NCBI GenBank assembly: GCA_964595205.1
Contig: CAZQOQ010000029.1
Span: 1 to 64,000 of the forward strand
Origin: JADKIH01 sp964595205
GTDB taxonomy: Bacteria; Bacteroidota; Bacteroidia; AKYH767-A; 2013-40CM-41-45
DNA: 64,000 bases
Direction: 5' to 3'
Made by a program: the position numbers and the translations under genes. Of this stretch, positions 1-7,909 are shown piece after piece. Each line of letters opens with the position of its first letter. The stretch's first letter is position 1. Below the pieces are notes generated by a model, which did no database searches, was not told where the DNA came from, and was given only the letters and a program-made list of their open reading frames with translations.

Positions 1-304
1 TGAAATTTATTTTAAATAAGGTAATAAGGTAAGTGTATTCGGTGCTGATTATTGTTACTAAGGTAATAAGGTTTTCACCCGTCAGCGCTGTAAAACTCAA
101 CTTATCGTACAAAATAAACTTCTTTAAATAAGAAATAGTTAGATTATACTTCGATAAGTCAAATTTTGTGAATTGAATTTTCATTATTACCGCTTTATGC
201 CCAAAATTAAATTCACAAAACCTGACCGCTAAGTATGTAGATGCTTATATTAAGTGACATATTCAAAGAACTAAAGTAATTTTGAATTTTTTTCATAACT
301 ATAC
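1..304. other. Left-edge AT-rich stretch without a gene; short direct repeat
   Basis: No open frame here looks like a protein. The only structure seen is a 14-bp direct repeat, TAAGGTAATAAGGT, at 17-30 and again at 59-72, in very AT-rich DNA. It may be the tail of something lying outside the window. No promoter could be assigned with confidence to the gene starting at 305. Confidence 0.4.
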
Positions 305-571
305 ATGCCAACAATATCAATGTTTTTCGGAATAATTGTGAGAATGTATTTTGCTCCAAAGGAACATTCACCTCCGCATATTCATGTTTATTATCAAAAC
401 TTTAATGCAGTGATTGATATTGAGACTTGCGATTTAAAGAAAGGTAAATTACCTTCGAGACAATTAAGATTGGTGAATGCCTGGATTGAAATTCATAGAG
501 ATGAGCTAAATGCAAATTGGAAGTTATGGCAAAATGGTGAAAAACCATTTAAAATTAATCCATTAAAATAG
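305..571 (+). CDS. DUF4160 domain protein
   Basis: An 88-residue protein of the DUF4160 family. The family signature is visible near the N-terminus: a hydrophobic start (MFFGIIVRMY) followed by a His-rich HSPPHIHV segment at about residues 21-28, then a Leu/Arg helix and a Trp-rich helix with the usual AWIEIHRDEL-type sequence. The molecular role is not established. Genes of this family are usually found next to a DUF2442 gene, and the same arrangement is seen here, one base before the next start. Such pairs are often treated as toxin-antitoxin-like, which is only an inference. Length is normal for the family. Confidence 0.8.
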   Translation: MPTISMFFGIIVRMYFAPKEHSPPHIHVYYQNFNAVIDIETCDLKKGKLPSRQLRLVNAWIEIHRDELNANWKLWQNGEKPFKINPLK

Positions 572-572
572 T

Positions 573-893
573 ATGTCAACAACATATCCTGCTGTAAAAA
601 AAGTTGTTTCAACAGATGACTATAAGCTTATTCTGACTTTTTCAAATGGCGAAACCAGGATATTTGATATGGAACCTTATCTGGATAAAGGAATCTTCCG
701 TGAACTTCGTAAGCTTACAATGTTTCATACTGTTCATGTAAGTTTTGACACAATCGAATGGGATAATGAAGCAGATTTTGATCCTGAAGTTTTGTATAAA
801 CTCGGGAAGAAAACAAAAGATAAAAAATATACATCTGCTACTCGTCAGAGTTTTTCTGCAGCTGAAACAAATTCTAAATATCGGAAGAAGTAG
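573..893 (+). CDS. DUF2442 domain protein
   Basis: A 106-residue protein with the DUF2442 pattern: a strand/turn start (VKKVVSTDDYKLILTFSNGE), the motif FDMEPYL at about residues 31-37, and the aromatic tail IEWDNEADFDPEVLY at about residues 61-75. The Lys-rich C-terminal tail is longer than in minimal members. It starts one base after the stop of the DUF4160 gene, so the two are almost certainly co-transcribed and translationally coupled. Biochemical function is unknown. The pair is AT-rich compared with the catabolic genes that follow and may be an accessory module. Confidence 0.8.
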   Translation: MSTTYPAVKKVVSTDDYKLILTFSNGETRIFDMEPYLDKGIFRELRKLTMFHTVHVSFDTIEWDNEADFDPEVLYKLGKKTKDKKYTSATRQSFSAAETNSKYRKK

Positions 894-957
894 CTTATAA
901 TTCTTAAGTGTTACCGGCCTTCAAAGATTCTTATTCTATTTTGCTCCAATAGCTTTA

Positions 958-1824
958 TTACAATTCCACTAACTTCCCGTAGGTCTCCGGTCTTCTGTCT
1001 CTGAAAAACTGCCACACAGCTCTCACTTCTTCAATCATATCCAGGTCAAAATCTGCAATAAGTAATTCGTCTTTATCTTCGGATGCCTGTGCGAAAATTT
1101 GTCCGCGGGGATTTACGAAATAAGAAGAGCCGTAAAATTTTCCAAGGTTCCAGGGCTTTTCTTCACCGACGCGGTTGATGCATCCCATGAAATAACCATT
1201 TGCTGCAGCATGTGCAGGCTGTTCGAGCTTCCATAAATATTGTGAAAGACCGGCAACCGTTGCCGAAGGGTTGTAAACTATTTCTGCTCCGTTTAATCCC
1301 AGTATGCGGGCTCCGTCAGGAAAATGACGATCGTAACAAATATAAACACCTACTTTTGCATAACGCGTCTGGAAGACGGGATATCCGAGATTGCCGGGTT
1401 TAAAGAAAAATTTTTCCCAGAATCCTGATGTATGCGGTATGTGATTCTTCCTGTACTTTCCCAGATAGGTTCCATCAGCATCGATAACAGCTGCTGTGTT
1501 ATATAAAACGCCGGCCTGTTCCTTTTCATAGATCGGAACGATGATGACCATATTATATTTTTTTGCATACTGCTGCATCAGCTCTGTAGTCGGGCCGGGT
1601 ACCGTTTCGGCCGACTCATACCATTTTTTATCCTGTCCCGGACAAAAATAGGGTGTATTAAAAATTTCCTGGAGACATAAAATCTGTACTCCTTTCTTTC
1701 CCGCCTCATCGATAAAAGGGAGATGCTTCTTCAACATTGCATCTTTAATTTCCTGGACAGTTCCTTGTCCTTCAGTCATCGGAAGACTCATCTGAATCAA
1801 TCCGGATTTAATCATTCGGGCCAT
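958..1824 (-). CDS. Nitrilase-superfamily amidohydrolase, probable beta-ureidopropionase
   Basis: A 288-residue carbon-nitrogen hydrolase. The catalytic triad is visible as Glu53 (CLQEIF), Lys126 (KYRKNHIP) and Cys163 (YICYDRHFPDG). The HFPDGARILGLNGAE continuation is typical of the N-carbamoyl-beta-alanine / N-carbamoylputrescine amidase branch. Directly upstream on the same strand lies dihydropyrimidinase, so the likely reaction is hydrolysis of N-carbamoyl-beta-alanine to beta-alanine, CO2 and ammonia, the third step of reductive pyrimidine breakdown. N-carbamoylputrescine or D-carbamoyl amino acids are alternative substrates that sequence alone does not exclude. Met4 is an equally good start. 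The gap to its upstream neighbour is filled with octamer arrays. Confidence 0.85.
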   Translation of the reverse strand: MARMIKSGLIQMSLPMTEGQGTVQEIKDAMLKKHLPFIDEAGKKGVQILCLQEIFNTPYFCPGQDKKWYESAETVPGPTTELMQQYAKKYNMVIIVPIYEKEQAGVLYNTAAVIDADGTYLGKYRKNHIPHTSGFWEKFFFKPGNLGYPVFQTRYAKVGVYICYDRHFPDGARILGLNGAEIVYNPSATVAGLSQYLWKLEQPAHAAANGYFMGCINRVGEEKPWNLGKFYGSSYFVNPRGQIFAQASEDKDELLIADFDLDMIEEVRAVWQFFRDRRPETYGKLVEL

Positions 1825-1833
1825 ACTTTTTTA

Positions 1834-2050
1834 AATTCGTTAATTCGTTAATTCGTTAATTAGTTGATTCGTTGATTCGTTAATTCGTTAATTCGTTAAT
1901 TAGTTGATTCGTTGATTAGTTAATTCGTTGATTGATAATTTTTTTAAATTTCAATTTATAAAGTTGATTTGATAATTTGCTGATTCGTTATTTAGATCTG
2001 TGCGCAATTAACTAATTAACGAATCAACGAATCAACGAATCAACGAATTA
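1834..2050. repeat. Inverted octamer arrays between nitrilase and dihydropyrimidinase genes
   Basis: The left arm (1834-1933) is about a dozen head-to-tail octamers of the type ATTCGTTA / ATTAGTTG / ATTCGTTG. The right arm (2006-2050) is the same family in opposite orientation (AACGAATC, AACTAATT). The two arms are separated by about 70 bases of AT-rich sequence and could pair as a long hairpin or cruciform. The last repeat of the right arm contains the TAA stop of the dihydropyrimidinase gene (2048-2050), so the array abuts the coding end directly. Confidence 0.9.
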
Positions 2051-3430
2051 AATGATACCATTCACCTTCCCGCGCTTCACAAACTTCCCATATCCCGGCT
2101 GCAATTTAAGAACGTTGTTTTCAATGGCAACTTTTCCCCGCATGATTACTGTCTTTGTTTTGCCTTTGACTTTCCATCCTTCGTAGGCTGAATAATCAAC
2201 GTTCATATGATGCGTCTTCACTGAAAGTGTATGTTCTTCATTCGGGTCGAAGATAATAATATCTGCGTCGGAGCCTGGGGCAATGCATCCTTTTTGCGGG
2301 AACATTCCAAAGATCTTTGCTGCATTGGTAGAACTCACTTCCACGAATTTATTCAAAGATATTTTTCCTTTGTTTACTCCTTCGGAAAACAAGAGTTCCA
2401 TGCGATGCTCAATGGCAGGGTGACCATTCGGAATTTTTGAAAAGTCATCTTTACCCATTAATTTTTGTTCCCATTTAAAGGGGCAGTGATCTGTCGCTAC
2501 AACAAGCACGCTTCCCTGGTTGATCCCGGCCCATAAGGAAGCCTGGTCCTTTTTTTCGCGTAGGGGAGGACTCATTACATACTTTGCTCCTTCAAAATTT
2601 TTCTCATACAGTGAAGCATCAAGGATGAGGTATTGAATGCACGTTTCAGCATAGACTTTCTGATTTCTCGCTGCAGCCCGGCGTACCTGGTTGTGCGCAC
2701 CTTCGCATGTCATGTGAACGATGTAAGCGGGCACTCCGGTATTAAATGCCATATCAGAAAATCGACCCGAAGCTTCCGATTCGGTGATCTCGGGCTGCGA
2801 CAAATAATGATACAACGGGGCCATCTTTCCTTCTGCGCGATGTTTGGCAATGAGGTAATCGATCATGTCGCCGTTCGTAGCATGCACCGTTACCATACCG
2901 CCGTTTTTCTTTACTTCATTCATCAGGCCCACCATCTGCCTGTCGTCTATCATCAATGCTCCTTTGTATGCCATGAATGTCTTGAACGATGTGATTCCTT
3001 CTATTTCTATCATCGTCTTGATTTCCTTCTTCGTTTCTTCATTGAAGTCAGTAACCGCCATATGAAACGAATAATCGCAGCAGGCTTTTCCATTCGATCG
3101 TCCCTGCCATTCTTTCAGAGCATGATCAAGCGATTTGCCCTGCGTTTGTAAAACGAAATCGATAAGCATGGTAGTGCCGCCAAACAGGGCGGCGGATGTA
3201 CCGCTGGTATAATCGTCGCTCGAAAATGTGCCCATGAACGGCATGTCGAGGTGAACGTGTGGATCTATTCCGCCGGGCATCACCAGCATGCCCTTTGCAT
3301 CTATGATTTCATCTGCGCTGACTTTCAGATTTTCACCGATGGCGCTGATCTTTTCACCCTCTATGAAAACGTCAGCATTGGAAGTTTCTGCTGCTGTAAC
3401 AACTTTACCGTTTTTGATTAATATTGACAT
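2048..3430 (-). CDS. Dihydropyrimidinase (hydantoinase family)
   Basis: A 460-residue cyclic amidohydrolase, normal length. The binuclear metal centre is complete: His58 and His60 (DPHVHLDM), carboxylated Lys150 (SFKTFMAYKG), His183 (TVHATNGD), His239 (YIVHMTCEGA) and Asp314 (VATDHCPFKW). The Lys-region sequence with Tyr (MAYKG) and the SPPLR motif are typical of true dihydropyrimidinases rather than allantoinases; compare the paralogue at 15672-17024. It opens dihydrouracil to N-carbamoyl-beta-alanine, feeding the nitrilase gene downstream. Hydantoin is the alternative substrate. The gene is flanked on both sides by short-repeat arrays. Cytosine deaminase is the next gene upstream on the same strand. 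Confidence 0.92.
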   Translation of the reverse strand: MSILIKNGKVVTAAETSNADVFIEGEKISAIGENLKVSADEIIDAKGMLVMPGGIDPHVHLDMPFMGTFSSDDYTSGTSAALFGGTTMLIDFVLQTQGKSLDHALKEWQGRSNGKACCDYSFHMAVTDFNEETKKEIKTMIEIEGITSFKTFMAYKGALMIDDRQMVGLMNEVKKNGGMVTVHATNGDMIDYLIAKHRAEGKMAPLYHYLSQPEITESEASGRFSDMAFNTGVPAYIVHMTCEGAHNQVRRAAARNQKVYAETCIQYLILDASLYEKNFEGAKYVMSPPLREKKDQASLWAGINQGSVLVVATDHCPFKWEQKLMGKDDFSKIPNGHPAIEHRMELLFSEGVNKGKISLNKFVEVSSTNAAKIFGMFPQKGCIAPGSDADIIIFDPNEEHTLSVKTHHMNVDYSAYEGWKVKGKTKTVIMRGKVAIENNVLKLQPGYGKFVKRGKVNGII

Positions 3431-3437
3431 GGAGAAT

Positions 3438-3718
3438 GTTTTGTTGTTTTGTTGTTTTATTGTTTTATTGTTTTGTTGTTTTATTGTTTTATTGTTTTGT
3501 TGTTTTGTTGTTTTATTGTTTTATTGTTTTGTTGTTTTATTGTTTTATTGTTTTATTGTTTTGTTGTTTTGTTGTTTTATTGTTTTGTTGTTTTGTTGTT
3601 TGTGGAAGGAGTTGCGATACGAAATTCGAAATTACAAAAAGTAACCAATAACAAATAACCAATAACCAATAACCAATACCCAATTATTATTCAATCTTCA
3701 ATCTTCATTCTTCAATAT
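3438..3718. repeat. Composite 8-bp/7-bp repeat array upstream of dihydropyrimidinase
   Basis: Three blocks in a row. First, about 20 octamers TTGTTTTG/TTGTTTTA (3438-3601). Second, heptamers of AACCAAT (3643-3680). Third, CAATTATTATTCAATCTTCAATC heptamers ending TTCAATAT (3681-3718) at the stop codon of the cytosine deaminase gene. Blocks two and three recur, in the same order and the same position relative to a gene end, at 23581-23678. Open frames across the octamers give only Cys/Phe/Leu-rich nonsense and are not genes. Confidence 0.9.
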
Positions 3719-4153
3719 CTAAAGTTCCCCGATGTCTTCGTTCCAAAGCTTCGGGTTTTCAAGAATAAATTTACGCATCATTTCTTTACATTCTTCAGAA
3801 TTAACGTTAATGACTTCAACACCCATTGATTCCATAAATTCTTTCGCTCCTGCAAAGGTTTCGTTTTCGCCTGCATAAACCTTTTTAATTCCAAACTGAA
3901 CTACGGCCCCCGCGCAGAGATAACATGGCATCAGGGTTGAATATAGTATAGTGTCTTTATAGTTTCCAACCCGGCCTGCATTTCTCAGGCAATCGATTTC
4001 GGCATGGGTTACAGGGTCTCCGTCCTGCACACGCCGATTGTGCCCCCTGCCGATAATTTTTCCATCACGGACAATGACGGAGCCTATGGGTATTCCGCCT
4101 TCGTTAAGTCCTGCCCGGGCTTCATCAATTGCTGCTTTCATGAATTCATCCAT
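3719..4153 (-). CDS. Cytosine deaminase, small zinc (fungal FCY1-like) type
   Basis: A 144-residue member of the CMP/dCMP deaminase fold. Zinc and catalytic residues are present: His50 and Glu52 (THAEI), Cys77 and Cys80 (MPCYLC). The overall pattern closely follows yeast cytosine deaminase: GGIPIG near residue 19, GRGHN near 35, and a C-terminal WNEDIGE that mirrors the yeast ending. It is thus distinct from the large amidohydrolase-type CodA of enteric bacteria. The likely reaction is cytosine to uracil, the entry into the pyrimidine branch encoded downstream. Guanine or isocytosine deamination is a possible alternative. It lies upstream of the dihydropyrimidinase gene on the same strand, with a repeat array in between. 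Confidence 0.85.
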   Translation of the reverse strand: MDEFMKAAIDEARAGLNEGGIPIGSVIVRDGKIIGRGHNRRVQDGDPVTHAEIDCLRNAGRVGNYKDTILYSTLMPCYLCAGAVVQFGIKKVYAGENETFAGAKEFMESMGVEVINVNSEECKEMMRKFILENPKLWNEDIGEL

Positions 4154-4365
4154 GTATGTTTTGATTCAGGTTGTTATGTTTATTATTTCGTTAATGATTG
4201 ATTTTTGAGTACAAAATAGTTTTTTATTCAATATAAATCCTGTCCGCAAATATTTTTATTTACCTTTCAAATGTATAGGATGGTATTTCCTTATCATTGA
4301 ATTTGCATATTGGATGATAATGTCTATACTTGAAGTGATATTTATCAACCGGAAAAAAAAGCAAT

Positions 4366-6444
4366 ATGAAATTATTTGTTTACACCATTTTTCTTTCAGC
4401 ATTCCTGCTTTTTCAAATACAGCCGCTTTTGGCAAAATTCATTTTACCGTGGTATGGCGGCTCTGCAGCAGTCTGGTCTGCCTGCATGCTATTTTTCCAG
4501 GCCGGACTCCTGATAGGATATGGATACGCTCACCTTGTTACACGATATTTCAGTCTGAAAAATCAGATATGGATACATCTTGCCCTGTTACTGCTGTCTC
4601 TCATCTCTATACCTGTTACTCCGCATATATGGCCTGATTCCGGATCGGGCGCTTCACCGACATTCGGAATCCTGGCTCTGCTGAGTCTCTCAGTAGGATT
4701 TCCTTATATACTGGTGTCAACCACCGGGCCCTTGCTTCAGCATTGGTTTTCATTTTTCGATAATAAAAAATCTCCCTACCGCCTGTATGCATTATCCAAC
4801 CTGGGATCCCTGGTCGGGCTTTTTACATACCCCCTCATCGTTGAACCAATTTTTCAATTGAAAACTCAAACCTTGATTTGGTCCTGCGGATATGTAATCT
4901 ACATTGTTCTTTGCGCCATGATCGTTTTAGGATTGAGGAAAATTAAACCCGTCCAGACCAAAGTTGAGAATGAGAAATCAAAAAAAACGGATGCATTAAC
5001 AAAAATTCTATGGCTCTTGTTGGCCTTTATGGGAACAGTGTCTTTGTTAAGCGTAACAAATAAACTTACGCAGGACGTCCTCGTCGTTCCCTTTTTATGG
5101 ATAATCCCCCTGGCGCTTTACCTGGTTTCATTTATCATAGCATTTGAAAATCCGAAATGGTATAACAGGAAGGTATTTCTTCCGGCATTGGTTCTTATCA
5201 CGATGATCATTTTAAAAAAGCAATATGATTTTGCGGTGAACGATGTGGATATGACTATTAGTGTTATAATCATTTTATATAGTACCGAAATATTTTTGCT
5301 TACGATGGTTTTGCATGGTGAATTGGCCAGAATAAAACCGGACAAGAGCGGGCTTACTTTCTACTATTTTTTGATTTCCGCCGGTGGAGTTTTTGGAGGC
5401 GTCTTTATCACACTTATTGTCCCGTTTATTTTCAGAGGTTATTGGGAGATATACACAACGTTTATCGGAACCATCCTGCTTATAACAATTTCCTTATATC
5501 GTGATAGGAGTTTCCAGAAAAAGAAGTCAAGGCGGAACTTTCTTGTTGTCGCAAGCTTTTTTCTTTTATGCTGTACCTCATTTGCATTTTCGAAGGAGTA
5601 CAAAGCTTTTTATGAAAAGGTGATATACTCAAACAGAAATTTCTATGGTGTACTGAAAGTTATGGAGGCAGATAAGGGTACTCAAAACTGGCAACGTTTA
5701 CTGTTCCATGGTGATATCATGCACGGAATGCAATTTATGGATACTTCTTATACCAAATTACCTACTGCTTATTACGGGCCTAAAGCCGGAATGGGCCTGG
5801 CTTTGTCGCAATTTCCAACAAGATCCAGGGCTGATTATAAGGGAATGAAAGTCGGAATGATCGGTCTTGGAACCGGCACGATATGCATATATGGAACGGA
5901 TAGGGATTTGTATAAATTTTATGAAATAAATCCCCTGGTGTATACAACCGCTAAAAAGTATTTTACCTATCTCAGCGATTTCAAGGGCAAACTTGAAGTT
6001 GAATATGGTGATGGAAGAATAAATCTTGAAAATGAACTGAAGGAAAAAGGCAGTAATAATTTTGATATACTGGCTGTTGATGCTTTTTCGGGCGATGCTA
6101 TTCCTACCCATCTATTAACGAAAGAAGCCGGAGAAATATATCTCAGTCATTTGAAGCCCGAGGGTATTCTTGCCTTCAACATAACAAACAAATATTTAAA
6201 CCTTTTACCTGTTTTGTCAGGTCTCGCAGAATCTATTCATAAGCCTATGTATTATTTCTTCCAGGAGAGTGACAGCCTTACAACAACTAATGCCATATGG
6301 GTCTTACTTACTGAAAACCCTGACTTTATTAATAATCCTGTTGTGAAAAATCTTATTACACCAATAGACGCAGCCTCAGCTAAAAAAGTTTATTGGACAG
6401 ATAATTACTCTTCAATTTTAAGTTTGTTCTGGGAGAATTATTGA
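4366..6444 (+). CDS. Fused MFS-like membrane / spermidine-synthase-like protein
   Basis: A 692-residue two-part protein. Roughly the first 410 residues are hydrophobic transmembrane helices beginning with the conserved LFQIQPLLAKFILPWYGGS-type first helix of this family. The C-terminal third is a Rossmann methyltransferase-like domain with a nucleotide loop (MIGLGTGT), an acidic FYEINP segment and DILAVDAFSGDAIPTHLLT, as in spermidine synthases. Family members are widespread but their substrate is undefined; polyamine synthesis should not be assumed. The gene stands alone in orientation between the deaminase (opposite strand) and xdhA, and the gap of about 50 bp to xdhA allows read-through. 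Confidence 0.85.
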   Translation: MKLFVYTIFLSAFLLFQIQPLLAKFILPWYGGSAAVWSACMLFFQAGLLIGYGYAHLVTRYFSLKNQIWIHLALLLLSLISIPVTPHIWPDSGSGASPTFGILALLSLSVGFPYILVSTTGPLLQHWFSFFDNKKSPYRLYALSNLGSLVGLFTYPLIVEPIFQLKTQTLIWSCGYVIYIVLCAMIVLGLRKIKPVQTKVENEKSKKTDALTKILWLLLAFMGTVSLLSVTNKLTQDVLVVPFLWIIPLALYLVSFIIAFENPKWYNRKVFLPALVLITMIILKKQYDFAVNDVDMTISVIIILYSTEIFLLTMVLHGELARIKPDKSGLTFYYFLISAGGVFGGVFITLIVPFIFRGYWEIYTTFIGTILLITISLYRDRSFQKKKSRRNFLVVASFFLLCCTSFAFSKEYKAFYEKVIYSNRNFYGVLKVMEADKGTQNWQRLLFHGDIMHGMQFMDTSYTKLPTAYYGPKAGMGLALSQFPTRSRADYKGMKVGMIGLGTGTICIYGTDRDLYKFYEINPLVYTTAKKYFTYLSDFKGKLEVEYGDGRINLENELKEKGSNNFDILAVDAFSGDAIPTHLLTKEAGEIYLSHLKPEGILAFNITNKYLNLLPVLSGLAESIHKPMYYFFQESDSLTTTNAIWVLLTENPDFINNPVVKNLITPIDAASAKKVYWTDNYSSILSLFWENY

Positions 6445-6496
6445 TTTGCATATTTGATTCAAGCTATTTGTTAACTTTACGGCAATAGAAAATAAT

Positions 6497-7909
6497 TTGA
6501 TAAGATTTCTTCTTAACGAATCAGATGTCAATACTGATATTTTACCGGGGATTACCGTTCTGGATTTTATCCGTTACGAACGGAATTTAACAGGTACGAA
6601 AATCGGTTGCCGGGAAGGTGATTGTGGAGCTTGTACAGTGCTGGTCGGTGAATTAATCGATGGAAGTGTTGTTTACCGTTCCGCGACTTCATGTCTCATG
6701 CCTTTGGGTAATGCTCACGGGAAACACATTGTCACCATCGAAGGCATTAACCTTCCGGGATTAAACCAGGTTCAACAGGCTATGATTGACGAAGGTGCAA
6801 CTCAATGCGGCTTCTGTACTCCGGGCTTTGTAGTATCTCTTGCAGGTTTTTGCCTGCAGCATAAATACAACGATGTCATTTCATCGATCGACGGGAACAT
6901 TTGCCGCTGCACGGGTTATAAGTCTATTGAAAGAGCCGCTGCAAGAATTTCTGAACTTTCAGGAAAAAGAAATAACTCCGACGTCATTGAGTTTGCAGTT
7001 AAAGAGAAAATTGTTCCTGAATATTTTTCCGGAATAACCAGGCGTTTGAAGGAATTGTCACTGGAAATTGAAATTGCAGGTCACTATAAGAATCCGGCAG
7101 TGTTTGTTGGAGGAGGTACGGATCTATACGTGCAAAAGCACGAGGAAATGGTTCATTCCGTGAATAGCTTTCTTTCCGCCGGTTCATTAAGAAGAATTTA
7201 TATTCAGGATGGTAAGATTTATTTAGACGCAACTGCAACAGTTACCGATTTGCGTGAATCAAAACTGATACAGGAATTATTTCCTGATTTCCACAAATAT
7301 TCAAAACTCGTCTCATCAACACCCATCCGCAATATGGCGACCATCGGCGGTAATTTTGTGAATGCTTCACCGATTGGCGATTTCACCGTTTTCTTTCTCG
7401 CACTGGATGCGGAAATTGTATTGTCGGGTGATCGGGGTGACCGGCAAATAAAACTCAGGGATTTTTATAAAGGTTATAAATCGCTTGATAAATCCAGCAA
7501 GGAATTTATTAAAGAGATATTTTTTACGGTCCCTCCAAAGAATACGAAATTTAATTTCGAGAAGGTCAGTAAGCGAACAAACCTTGATATTGCCAGTGTA
7601 AATTCTGCAATTAATATCGTTGTCGAAGGTTCTAAAATAATAAATGCCTCTGTTTCGGCGGGAGGCGTTGGTCCCATTCCTATGTTTTTAAAGAAGACTT
7701 CCGAATTTCTCTCTGACAGAGACCTGACTGAAGAAACAGTCACCGATGCATGTGTAGTTGCCGGAAATGAAATTTCACCGATATCGGATGCGCGCGGAAC
7801 CGCTGATTACAAGAGATTTTTATTGCAACAATTAATCAGGGCCCACTTCCTGACGCTCTTCCCGTCTATTCGCCCCGAAAAATTACCGATAGATTATGAG
7901 GAACATTGA
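6497..7909 (+). CDS. xdhA: Xanthine dehydrogenase small subunit (2Fe-2S and FAD)
   Basis: A 470-residue protein joining the iron-sulfur and FAD domains. The plant-type 2Fe-2S ligands are Cys38, Cys43, Cys46 and Cys66 (CREGDCGAC...C). The second cluster is Cys104, Cys107, Cys136 and Cys138 (CGFC, ICRCTG). The FAD domain follows, with FVGGGTDLY and TIGGNFVNASPIGD motifs. It passes electrons from the molybdenum subunit to NAD+. The start is TTG at 6497, giving the expected MIRFLLN N-terminus; no in-frame ATG lies close upstream. It overlaps xdhB by 14 bases, so the two are translationally coupled. Confidence 0.93.
   Translation: MIRFLLNESDVNTDILPGITVLDFIRYERNLTGTKIGCREGDCGACTVLVGELIDGSVVYRSATSCLMPLGNAHGKHIVTIEGINLPGLNQVQQAMIDEGATQCGFCTPGFVVSLAGFCLQHKYNDVISSIDGNICRCTGYKSIERAAARISELSGKRNNSDVIEFAVKEKIVPEYFSGITRRLKELSLEIEIAGHYKNPAVFVGGGTDLYVQKHEEMVHSVNSFLSAGSLRRIYIQDGKIYLDATATVTDLRESKLIQELFPDFHKYSKLVSSTPIRNMATIGGNFVNASPIGDFTVFFLALDAEIVLSGDRGDRQIKLRDFYKGYKSLDKSSKEFIKEIFFTVPPKNTKFNFEKVSKRTNLDIASVNSAINIVVEGSKIINASVSAGGVGPIPMFLKKTSEFLSDRDLTEETVTDACVVAGNEISPISDARGTADYKRFLLQQLIRAHFLTLFPSIRPEKLPIDYEEH

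Noticed and set aside
2633..3151. 172-residue frame antisense to dihydropyrimidinase
   Set aside because: It is a shadow of a gene with all catalytic residues intact; its His/Cys-rich sequence is typical of antisense reading.
3288..3658. Three overlapping open frames in the TTGTTTTR array with long Cys/Phe/Leu/Val runs
   Set aside because: They come only from translating the octamer repeat in all three plus-strand frames; there is no start context and no family resemblance.
4366..6444. Spermidine synthase as the product name
   Set aside because: Only the C-terminal domain resembles it; the fused membrane family has no shown polyamine activity.
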